A program made the position numbers and the translations under genes. This document shows positions 32,230-40,058 of a stretch of DNA of 64,000 nt, piece by piece. The notes below the pieces were generated by a model. The model did no database searches, had not been told where the DNA came from, and saw only the letters and a list, made by a program, of their open reading frames with translations. This stretch comes from Moritella sp. 5 (GTDB lineage Bacteria > Pseudomonadota > Gammaproteobacteria > Enterobacterales > Moritellaceae). The DNA is taken from the NCBI RefSeq assembly GCF_018219455.1, contig NZ_CP056122.1:4682001-4746000 (forward strand). Direction: 5' to 3'. Numbering within the stretch: position 1 is the stretch's first letter; each line of letters starts with the position of its first letter.

Positions 32230-33198
32230 TTAAGTATCTGCACGTCGTAACGATACTTCACCACCAATTTGTGGACTAATAATGCCATTAATTTCTAATA
32301 ACAACGCCCCACTTTGATCAATACCTTTCGCAATACCGTATTTTTTCTTATTTCCGACGCTAACTAGCACAGGACAATTTTTAAATGCATCACAATTGTT
32401 CCACTCTTCAACGAAATGTCCAAAACCAAACTGCTCGAAATCAGTTAATATTTTGATTAGGTGTGTTAAATAACGAGTGGCTAGTTCATTACGATCAAGT
32501 AGGTGTGGTAATTGCTGATTTATATCAGTCCAAGCTTGATCAATTTCCAATCCGGCTTGTAATGGCATATTCACGTTTAAACCCAGGCCAATGACTAAAT
32601 GGCATTCACCACCTGCCGTCGCAATAATCTCGACGAGTACACCTGCAATTTTTTTACCATCCACATATACATCATTTGGCCATTTCAATTGGGTATTAGC
32701 AATACCCAACTCTGTGAGTGTACGCGCAACAGCAATACCAATCACTAAGCTGAGTCCAGATGCAGCTTGAATACCAGCGTCTAAACTCCAATAAGTACTG
32801 GTATAAAGATGTGAACCATAAGGAGACACCCACTTTTTACCACGGCGTCCTCGTCCGGCGGTCTGATATTCAGCAAAACAACTGTGACCTTTGGTTAATA
32901 ACGCCGCTTTATCCAATAAATGCTGATTAGTCGAACCAAGCACTTGATGACTTTCAATACTGACACCACTACCGTCTGCGATCAGTTGAGCATCGAGTAA
33001 TTGTAAAGGTGCAGAAAGTTTATAACCTTTACCTGTCACTTTAAATACATCCAGACCGATGCTTTCTAATACTTTGATCTGCTTACTTACCGCCATGCGG
33101 CTAACGCCCAGTCTTTCACCCAGAGCTTCTCCAGAATGAAACTCACCATCTGCCAGTAAACGAATCAGTTGCTGCCTTGATACCGTCATATTAACCAC
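32230..33198 (-). CDS. birA: Bifunctional biotin-[acetyl-CoA-carboxylase] ligase / biotin operon repressor
   Basis: This is a 322-residue protein with an N-terminal winged helix (SRQQLIRLLADGEFHSGEAL, then GVSRMAVSKQIKVLE) and the catalytic ligase domain. The biotinyl-AMP loop GRGRRGKKW is intact, and KWPNDVYVDGKKIAGVLVE is canonical. The retained DNA-binding domain suggests it also represses biotin genes, none of which are in the window. The preferred start is GTG at 33196-33198: GGAGG lies six bases upstream. An ATG three codons later (33189) is the alternative. The GTG start overlaps the murB stop by 8 bases. Confidence 0.95.
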   Translation of the reverse strand: MVNMTVSRQQLIRLLADGEFHSGEALGERLGVSRMAVSKQIKVLESIGLDVFKVTGKGYKLSAPLQLLDAQLIADGSGVSIESHQVLGSTNQHLLDKAALLTKGHSCFAEYQTAGRGRRGKKWVSPYGSHLYTSTYWSLDAGIQAASGLSLVIGIAVARTLTELGIANTQLKWPNDVYVDGKKIAGVLVEIIATAGGECHLVIGLGLNVNMPLQAGLEIDQAWTDINQQLPHLLDRNELATRYLTHLIKILTDFEQFGFGHFVEEWNNCDAFKNCPVLVSVGNKKKYGIAKGIDQSGALLLEINGIISPQIGGEVSLRRADT

Positions 33199-34222
33199 GA
33201 CACACCTCCGCTAGATTGGTTTCGCCATCACGACCCATAAAGCGAACCTCATGGTGTAATTCAATTGCAAATCGCGCCATCACCGTGGTTTGGATATGCT
33301 TTGCGAGTGCAATAATGTCGCCCGCGGTTGCAGAACCCGTGTTAACAATAACCAGTGCTTGTTCCGTGTGAACTTGTGCTCCACCTTGCTGGTAACCTTT
33401 TAGATGGCATTGATCAATTAACCAGCCTGCGGCTAATTTAATATCATCACCAGCAGGATAATGAGGAATGTTAGGGTGCTTAGCCACAATAGCGTTAAAT
33501 TGCGTTAAATTGATGATCGGGTTTTTAAAAAAACTACCCGCATTGCCGAGCTTATTTGGATCCGGTAATTTTTGTTGTCGTGTAAGGCAAACCTGCTTAA
33601 AAATTGCTAATGCCGAGGCTCCAGCCCCTAAACTCGCTAATGGTCCGTAGTTAATTTTGGCTATCCAAGGTTTGTGTAGTTTAATGCCGACAGCGGTGAT
33701 CACCGCGCTGTCTTTAAGTTCACCTTTGAAAACACTGTCACGATAACCAAATTGACATTCTGCGGGTACATAACGCTGTACTGTTAGGCTCTCGATATCA
33801 AGTACATCCACATAATCACAGACATCCTTAAATTCAACGCCATAAGCGCCAATGTTTTGTACTGGTGCCGCTCCGACAACACCCGGGATCAACGCAAGAT
33901 TTTCTAAGCCATCATAGCCTTGGCTCAATGACCATTCCACAAATTCATGCCAATTTTCTCCAGCCGCCACATGTAAACAAACCACATCATCTGCCGATTC
34001 ATTCACTGCTATGCCCGTCAAGCAAATACGGATAACAAGTCCATCAAAGTCATCACAAAATAATAAATTACTACCGCCGCCAAGAATTAACCGTTGAGGC
34101 GCAGGGATCTGTAGTGCTAACTTAAGCTCACTTAACGTGGTAACGGTGACAAACTGTGTGGCATAAGCATCAACACCAAAGCTGGTATAAGGTTTTAAAT
34201 TGTGATTTTTTAGTATTTGCAT
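33191..34222 (-). CDS. murB: UDP-N-acetylmuramate dehydrogenase MurB
   Basis: This is a 343-residue FAD enzyme that reduces UDP-GlcNAc-enolpyruvate to UDP-MurNAc with NADPH in peptidoglycan synthesis. LILGGGSNLLF, AGENWHEFVEW, ALIPGVVGAAPVQNIGAYG, FGYRDSVFK and GNAGSFFKNP are all MurB signatures; the Ser of GNAGSFFKNP is the proton donor. I chose ATG at 34220-34222 (MQILKNHNLKPYTSFG) to match the family start; another ATG lies at 34240. It is type I MurB, as in E. coli (342 residues), and is followed by birA in the same order as E. coli. Confidence 0.95.
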   Translation of the reverse strand: MQILKNHNLKPYTSFGVDAYATQFVTVTTLSELKLALQIPAPQRLILGGGSNLLFCDDFDGLVIRICLTGIAVNESADDVVCLHVAAGENWHEFVEWSLSQGYDGLENLALIPGVVGAAPVQNIGAYGVEFKDVCDYVDVLDIESLTVQRYVPAECQFGYRDSVFKGELKDSAVITAVGIKLHKPWIAKINYGPLASLGAGASALAIFKQVCLTRQQKLPDPNKLGNAGSFFKNPIINLTQFNAIVAKHPNIPHYPAGDDIKLAAGWLIDQCHLKGYQQGGAQVHTEQALVIVNTGSATAGDIIALAKHIQTTVMARFAIELHHEVRFMGRDGETNLAEVCRG

Positions 34223-34305
34223 GAAATAATTAACACTCATAAGGCATAATTCACTGCAGATAATAACGTATCTGCATGCAAAACCGAATAATAAAAGGCA
34301 ACAAC

Positions 34306-34734
34306 ATGCAGTTTCAATGGTTAAAAAAAATAGAGAACCCATTAGTTAAGCCCTTCTATAAGCAATATTTGCCCTATTCAAGACCCAATAAAGCAGAGCA
34401 TATTGCTGTATTAAAAGAGGGTAATAGCATTGTAGCTTGCGCGCGATTACGCCCTATTGGTGAGTTATCTTTATTAACGGGTATGTTGGTCGCTCCCGAT
34501 CACCGAGGCCAACGCCTTGGTCACCATATTTTACGGCATATGCGTTCTCAATTTCAGAATAATAAAACGTTCACTTTTGCTTTGCCTCATCTTGAACAGT
34601 TTTATGGTCAGCATGACTTCTATCCGACAACGCAAGCGCCGAACGATATACAGCAACGTTTTTTAGCCTATCAAAAACAGGGTAAACAACTGCTGTTATT
34701 AGGATTTAATGATTCGAATCAAGCTAACATCTGA
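34306..34734 (+). CDS. GNAT family N-acetyltransferase
   Basis: This is a 142-residue protein with a minimal GNAT fold. The acetyl-CoA-binding stretch is LVAPDHRGQRLGHHILRHM, which fits the V..xxRGxGxG/A pattern. The C-terminal HLEQFYGQHDFYPT matches the beta-bulge region seen in many GNATs. The substrate is unknown. ATG 34306 is preceded by AAAAGG at a suitable distance; an earlier in-frame ATG at 34276 lacks one. It lies divergent from murB and 66 bases upstream of aroH. Confidence 0.85.
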   Translation: MQFQWLKKIENPLVKPFYKQYLPYSRPNKAEHIAVLKEGNSIVACARLRPIGELSLLTGMLVAPDHRGQRLGHHILRHMRSQFQNNKTFTFALPHLEQFYGQHDFYPTTQAPNDIQQRFLAYQKQGKQLLLLGFNDSNQANI

Positions 34735-34800
34735 TTATCTTTATAATAAGGTGAAATTACGTTAAGCTGATCACAGCCCATATTTAGATTAATAGACATC

Positions 34801-35859
34801 ATGACAATTAAAACAGACGAACTTAGAACTACCTATATCGACCAGGTGATAACTCCAAGTCAACTGGTTGAAGAGTTTCCATTATCTGATAATGCTGCAA
34901 AACAGCTAATCAATAACCGTCGTGAAATCGAAGCGATTATTGAAGGCAAGGACAAACGCCTACTGGTTATCATTGGCCCTTGCTCAATTCATGATACTAG
35001 CGCGGCGTTAGATTACGCTCGCCGTCTAAAACCATTGCAAGAGCAGTATAAAAGTAGCTTAGTTATTGCAATGCGTGTGTACTTTGAAAAACCACGTACT
35101 ATTGTGGGCTGGAAAGGTTTGATCAGTGATCCTGACTTAAACGGTCAATACCAAGCGAACAAAGGCTTACGCTTAGCACGTAAATTGCTCGTTGATATTA
35201 CTGAAATAGGTTTACCAATCGCGACCGAATTTTTAGATATGGTTAACGGTCAATACATTGCAGACTTAATCAGTTGGGGTGCAATTGGCGCGCGAACCAC
35301 AGAAAGCCAAGTGCATCGCGAAATGGCGTCAGCCTTGTCTTGCCCTGTCGGTTTCAAGAACGGGACTGATGGCAATACCAAAATTGCTATCGATGCCGTA
35401 CGTGCAGCACAAGTTCCACACATTTTCTACTCTCCAGATAAAGATGGCTTGATGACGGTATATCAAACACACGGCAATCCATTTGGTCATGTGATCTTAC
35501 GTGGTGGTAAAACACCTAATTATGCTAAATCACACATTGACGTAGCGACCAAAGCATTAAGCGATGCAGGTTTAGCACCGTCTGTCGTTGTTGATTTTAG
35601 CCATGGTAATAGCCAGAAGGTACACACTAACCAGCTAAACGTGGCTGAAGATGTGATGGCTCAAATGCGAACCGGTAGCATGCAAATTTCAGGTATCATG
35701 GCAGAAAGCTTCATTGAAGAAGGTAACCAAGCTGTCGTAGCTGGTGAGCCTTTGGTTTATGGTAAGAGTATTACCGATGCTTGTATCCACTGGCAAGACA
35801 CTGAAAAATTATTAGCGGACCTAGCCCTGGCAGCAAGTGATCGTATAGCTATCTCATAA
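34801..35859 (+). CDS. aroH: 3-deoxy-7-phosphoheptulonate (DAHP) synthase, AroH-like
   Basis: This is a 352-residue class I DAHP synthase catalysing the first step of aromatic amino-acid synthesis from PEP and erythrose 4-phosphate. RLLVIIGPCSIHD, MRVYFEKPRT, GWKGLISDPDLNG, GAIGARTTESQVHREMAS and VGFKNGTDGN are intact. Compared with my memory of the E. coli isozymes, the TDELRTxxI start, SDPDLNG and SPDKDGLMTVYQT favour the tryptophan-sensitive AroH over AroF or AroG. No trp operator is obvious upstream. A strong bidirectional terminator follows. Confidence 0.9.
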   Translation: MTIKTDELRTTYIDQVITPSQLVEEFPLSDNAAKQLINNRREIEAIIEGKDKRLLVIIGPCSIHDTSAALDYARRLKPLQEQYKSSLVIAMRVYFEKPRTIVGWKGLISDPDLNGQYQANKGLRLARKLLVDITEIGLPIATEFLDMVNGQYIADLISWGAIGARTTESQVHREMASALSCPVGFKNGTDGNTKIAIDAVRAAQVPHIFYSPDKDGLMTVYQTHGNPFGHVILRGGKTPNYAKSHIDVATKALSDAGLAPSVVVDFSHGNSQKVHTNQLNVAEDVMAQMRTGSMQISGIMAESFIEEGNQAVVAGEPLVYGKSITDACIHWQDTEKLLADLALAASDRIAIS

Positions 35860-35883
35860 GCTAAACGCTATATTGTAAAGACG

Positions 35884-35911
35884 AAAAAGCCGCGTTAATA
35901 ACGCGGCTTTT
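35884..35911. terminator. Bidirectional terminator between aroH and glpX
   Basis: AAGCCGCGTT (35887-35896) and AACGCGGCTT (35900-35909) form a 10-bp stem with a 3-base loop. A-runs and T-runs flank it on both sides, so it can end both the aroH (+) and glpX (-) transcripts. Confidence 0.9.
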
Positions 35912-35953
35912 GTTATCTAATCAATCACGATTCTATGTTTATAAAATGATGAG

Positions 35954-36970
35954 TTATAAAATAATACTTTGTAAATCTGCACCTTTACGATTGAGCATAT
36001 GTATTGATTGAATACGACGAATAGTGCCCGACTTACCACGAATAACCAAGGTTTCCGTCGTTGCAATATTACCTTTACGCTGCACACCTTCAACAAGATC
36101 GCCTTTAGTGATACCTGTTGCGGCAAAAATCACATTATCGGTTTTCGCTAATTTATCCAATGGTAAGATCTCACCAACAACCAAGCCTAATGCCTGACAA
36201 CGTGAAATTTCGATTTCACCTGCCGCGCGGTTTTCAGGAGTATCACCTTTCACATCATGACGCGCTAATAATCGCGCCTGCATGTTGCCGTCCATAGCCC
36301 GAATAGCAGCAGCAGAAATAACACCTTCAGGCGCACCACCAATACAATACATCATATCAACGTCACTATCTGGCATACAGCACAAGATAGACGCGGCAAC
36401 ATCACCATCGGGTAACGCAAACACACGTACGCCCATTGCTTGCATGGCTTTTATTTTATCATCGTGACGAGGTTTTGCTAAGGTCACCACAGTTAGCTCA
36501 CTGATGTCTTTATCTAGCGCGTGAGCAACATTACGAATATTGTCTTCAAGGGATAAACGTAAATCAATGGCGTCTTTAGCATCAGGGCCAACCACTAATT
36601 TTTCCATATACATATCAGGTGCTTTTAGAAACGCGCCTTTTTCGCCGACAGCCAATACTGCAACTGCATTAGATTGACCCATTGCTGTCATACGGGTGCC
36701 TTCAATCGGATCAACAGCGATATCAACCGCGTCAGCTCCGGCTATTTTCGTACCGACTTTCTCGCCTATATACAACATAGGTGCTTCATCGATTTCGCCT
36801 TCACCAATAACTATTTCACCATCAATATCGATTTTATTTAGCATCACACGCATAGCTTCAACAGCAGCGCCATCAGCAATATTCTTATCTCCGCGGCCTA
36901 ACCATTTATAACCAGCAAGAGCAGCGGCTTCAACGACACGCGAAAATTCAATGGCAAGTGTACGATTCAT
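35954..36970 (-). CDS. glpX: Class II fructose-1,6-bisphosphatase
   Basis: This is a 338-residue GlpX-type phosphatase for gluconeogenesis (E. coli GlpX 336). Metal and phosphate-binding motifs VIGEGEIDEAPMLYIGE and DIAVDPIEGTRMTA are intact, and the block GGAPEGVISAAAIRAMDG is typical. AGGAGTTAAG precedes the ATG. It is not linked here to glpFK. It is monocistronic between a shared terminator and the MOSC fusion gene. Confidence 0.96.
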   Translation of the reverse strand: MNRTLAIEFSRVVEAAALAGYKWLGRGDKNIADGAAVEAMRVMLNKIDIDGEIVIGEGEIDEAPMLYIGEKVGTKIAGADAVDIAVDPIEGTRMTAMGQSNAVAVLAVGEKGAFLKAPDMYMEKLVVGPDAKDAIDLRLSLEDNIRNVAHALDKDISELTVVTLAKPRHDDKIKAMQAMGVRVFALPDGDVAASILCCMPDSDVDMMYCIGGAPEGVISAAAIRAMDGNMQARLLARHDVKGDTPENRAAGEIEISRCQALGLVVGEILPLDKLAKTDNVIFAATGITKGDLVEGVQRKGNIATTETLVIRGKSGTIRRIQSIHMLNRKGADLQSIIL

Positions 36971-37069
36971 GTCTTAACTCCTATATATAAGTGGGTACAC
37001 TTTAAAGCACCACCTATCTAATTACAATTTGAGAGTATTAATATAAGTGCTCCCAATACAACAGCATTA

Positions 37070-38986
37070 TTACGCACTAATCACGACATCCGTTTGTGGA
37101 ATGCAGCTACACGCCAATATTTTCTTCGCCTTTTTACCATCATCTGTTAATGCATGGTCAGCAAGTACACGCACTTCTCCCGACTCTAACGTTACACGGC
37201 AAACACCACAATAACCCGCACGGCAGTTATAGGGGATGTTCACGCCATTTCTTTCAGCTTGTTCTAATAATGTCGTTTTATTGTCACCTACAAAACTGGT
37301 ATCCCAACTATCCAATAAGATATTTACTGGTTCACTAGGTGTTTCGGAATGTTTATGATCACCAAAACTTTCTTGAAATTGCTGTTCAGCTGGTACATTC
37401 AATGCCGTTAGCGCAGCTGCCATTGTCGTCATAAAGGTTTCGGGACCACAAACATAGGATGATCGGTCACTAATGTCGCGCACCACATCAGCCAGCATTT
37501 GCTGATCAATACGTCCCCTTAACCCAGCCCAATCACTCTGTGTACTTTCAGCTGTCAAGGTTAAGACTAAACGCATATTGGTATGCTGACGCGTGAGTAA
37601 TTGGAGCTCATCAAGCGCAATCAAATCTACAGCCGTTTTTGCACAGTAGAAGAAGACGATATCTTTATCACACTCAGTGTCAGCATAATAACGCGCCATT
37701 GAGAGCATGGGAGTAATACCACTACCCGCCGACAGTAATAATAATTTTGGTGTCGTGGCTGTAAAAGCATGAAACGGCCCACGTGGTGATGACGCCCCTA
37801 ACCGATCGCCAACCGCTAAATTGTCATTAAGCCAATTTGACGCTTTACCATCTGGGACCCGTTTTACCGTGATAGCTAACAAATCGGGGCGGCTTGGTGA
37901 TGATGATAAGGTATAGTTACGTATCACCAGATCATGACCCATCTTTAAATTAAGGGTGATAAATTGACCCGGTTTATAATTCAACAAAGCGGCAGGCTCG
38001 ACACGAAAACGAAATGTTTTAGTATCAGGCGTTTCATCGATAACTGCTACACAGCAAAGTTGTCGGGTTTCATTTTTATCCCACAAAGTTTTAGCCTGTA
38101 GCTCAGTATTATGGTTCACAGCAGCCTTTGGTGCTGACACAATTGGTTTTTGTTTAGGGCGGTTATCAGCATAAAACTTAGGCGCGTGATATTCCAATAC
38201 TTCAACTCTATCACCAAGCTTAACTTCCGCATCGTTATGACTAACTAGATTTTGGCCGAAATCAATCTTACCATCATTACCTTTGCGGAATAAACTTAAC
38301 GTCTTAAGCGGCTCTTTGTCTTCAGAAAAGCTTATTTTTCCCGGGCTTAATGTCGTAAAGATACAACGCTCGCAGGGTTTCACTAATTCAAATTCAGCAT
38401 TACCAATTTTGATCCGTTTCCAACTATCTTCTGCAAATGGTTCACAGCCCGTCACGATGAAGTTAGCTCTAAATTGGCTCATCTCAATTGGTCTCTGTGT
38501 GCTGCGATTTAGTTCATCAAGAGAGGCTTGTGAGATTAATAAAATCGGATATCCATCAGCAAAACTTAATTGTTTATCAAAATTAGGAACCTGACGTGAA
38601 GAGCCGGTTCCAAAATAAAGTAATTGGCAGTCTATCTGTAAGAACTTACCTAGCCATTGATTAATGTTTTCGCTGCAACGTTGACCTCGAATTATAGTCC
38701 CCCAAACCGTTACATCTGTATAATCTTGCTGTAGCTCTTTAAACGTGAAAGCTATCGGTGGCATCTGTGGCGCTGAAAGCATGATACCTTGCGCCACGAC
38801 TTCAATTTTAATCGTCGTGATTTTAGGCTGAGTCCGCCCCGTAATAAACTGTCCTTGCATGTCACTAATAACAAATCGACGATCATGATCCAAACCCATT
38901 TCACTCACGAGAGAAGAGGTTAAGTTAATTGCTTTTGCTGATTTCAGTGGATAAATAGCAAGTGCTGATAAATTTAGGTTAGCCAC
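37070..38986 (-). CDS. MOSC domain - flavin/NAD reductase - [2Fe-2S] ferredoxin fusion (YcbX/Hcr-like)
   Basis: This is a 638-residue three-part protein. Residues 1-120 are a MOSC N-terminal beta barrel (ALAIYPLKSAKAI), and 120-265 a MOSC domain with the molybdenum-ligand-type CERCIF (Cys205, Cys208). Residues 305-410 are an FAD-binding reductase domain (RNYTLS at 356-361), then an NAD-binding domain (GSGITPMLSM at 421-430). Residues 550-638 are a plant-type ferredoxin with Cys588, Cys593, Cys596 and Cys626 (CX4CX2CX29C). E. coli YcbX has only MOSC plus ferredoxin. The start is GTG at 38984-38986 with AAGGGA upstream. A molybdenum-dependent reduction of N-hydroxylated compounds, using its own electron chain from NAD(P)H, is inferred. 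Confidence 0.9.
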   Translation of the reverse strand: MANLNLSALAIYPLKSAKAINLTSSLVSEMGLDHDRRFVISDMQGQFITGRTQPKITTIKIEVVAQGIMLSAPQMPPIAFTFKELQQDYTDVTVWGTIIRGQRCSENINQWLGKFLQIDCQLLYFGTGSSRQVPNFDKQLSFADGYPILLISQASLDELNRSTQRPIEMSQFRANFIVTGCEPFAEDSWKRIKIGNAEFELVKPCERCIFTTLSPGKISFSEDKEPLKTLSLFRKGNDGKIDFGQNLVSHNDAEVKLGDRVEVLEYHAPKFYADNRPKQKPIVSAPKAAVNHNTELQAKTLWDKNETRQLCCVAVIDETPDTKTFRFRVEPAALLNYKPGQFITLNLKMGHDLVIRNYTLSSSPSRPDLLAITVKRVPDGKASNWLNDNLAVGDRLGASSPRGPFHAFTATTPKLLLLSAGSGITPMLSMARYYADTECDKDIVFFYCAKTAVDLIALDELQLLTRQHTNMRLVLTLTAESTQSDWAGLRGRIDQQMLADVVRDISDRSSYVCGPETFMTTMAAALTALNVPAEQQFQESFGDHKHSETPSEPVNILLDSWDTSFVGDNKTTLLEQAERNGVNIPYNCRAGYCGVCRVTLESGEVRVLADHALTDDGKKAKKILACSCIPQTDVVISA

Positions 38987-39033
38987 GAATTAATTCCCTT
39001 ACTGTAACGACGTTAACACCTTCAGATAACTGG

Positions 39034-39678
39034 TCATATAACTGAAAGCGCAATAAAATACTGGGCAAGATAGTAGCTTACAATAATAACCCCATAAGCA
39101 CTATGGAACTGTTTTTTAAATCGGTCGAATGCTAATGTCGCATCTGAAAACAAAAACACTATCGCACCAATAAATGCATACATACTGGCCGAGCTATTCA
39201 AGCTAAGGTAACGCTCACCACTGACCCAGGCCATTATTACGATGATACTCATATAAACCAATACCGGCGCTTTCATTTCTGCTAGTGACGACCACAATAG
39301 GGTTAAGTAGATCATTGCTATAATAGCCAAAGGGAAGATAAGTGACCAAGTATAAGTCAACTCCAGTGCCATCGAAAATGCAATAATGTAAGCAATATGC
39401 GCCAACAAGAAACTCAGTAATCCCGGTATGAAGCGATCCTTGGGTAGCATAAGGAAGATATCCCCCAAGGTTGAGAGCAATAAACCAAGTAAGATCAGCC
39501 AGACATAATCATTAAACCCCGGTGCAAGATACCAACACAAAGCTGCTATAGAAAGAGTGGTCACAGGTTTAAACAGATAAAATAACCACTTTCGGTCTTG
39601 GTAGGCACCATATATATGTAATATCGCGCACGCAGTGATAATAATAGTACTGGTGATAATCGTCGTTGTAAATTCCAT
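39034..39678 (-). CDS. YhhN family membrane protein (lysoplasmalogenase-like)
   Basis: This is a protein of about 214 residues with eight hydrophobic segments of the YhhN/TMEM86 family. Members include lysoplasmalogenases, and some bacterial ones act on plasmalogen lysolipids. LLLSTLGDIFLMLP carries the family's conserved GDxxL motif in the membrane, and FSDATLAFDRFK near the C-terminus is the second conserved SD motif. I prefer ATG at 39676-39678 (MEFTTTIITS); another ATG lies five codons earlier at 39693. It sits 47 bases upstream of the MOSC fusion gene on the same strand and may be co-transcribed with it. Confidence 0.85.
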   Translation of the reverse strand: MEFTTTIITSTIIITACAILHIYGAYQDRKWLFYLFKPVTTLSIAALCWYLAPGFNDYVWLILLGLLLSTLGDIFLMLPKDRFIPGLLSFLLAHIAYIIAFSMALELTYTWSLIFPLAIIAMIYLTLLWSSLAEMKAPVLVYMSIIVIMAWVSGERYLSLNSSASMYAFIGAIVFLFSDATLAFDRFKKQFHSAYGVIIVSYYLAQYFIALSVI

Positions 39679-39873
39679 TTTGACAGGCCCCATAGCATCG
39701 AATAAATACTCGAGTCTGAGTCATATCCACCGTAATGAGCAAGTATTAAAGCGGTATAAATGTGCGTGGGTTAACATTTATAAACATAACGACCTGTAAT
39801 TTAAGTCTAACGCTAGACAGAAATCCACAAACTGTACTAGTTTATTAACTCATAAACCTTAGGAGGTATAAGT

Positions 39874-40020
39874 ATGGAACAGCAACAAGCACTACAAAAT
39901 CATCTGATCGCAATTGAAATGTATATTTGCCATTTAGGTAAAACATTTGAAGAAGCTTGCAACGAACTGAACTTAGATATCACCGATCAGTTAGCACTAA
40001 AAAGCATGATAGTTTCATAA
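39874..40020 (+). CDS. Small 48-residue protein, unknown function
   Basis: The sequence AGGAGGT lies six bases before ATG 39874, a perfect ribosome-binding site. The 48-residue product begins MEQQQALQNHLIAIEMYICH and ends LALKSMIVS. It looks like a small soluble alpha-helical protein: hydrophobic residues recur every three to four positions, and two Cys are present. I know no family. It lies between the YhhN and kinase genes, which are on the other strand, and converges on the hybrid kinase 38 bases away. A regulatory partner role is conceivable but unsupported. Confidence 0.65.
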   Translation: MEQQQALQNHLIAIEMYICHLGKTFEEACNELNLDITDQLALKSMIVS

Positions 40021-40058
40021 GATCAACTTCGTCAGCCTTTAAAAGAGAACCATCTACC

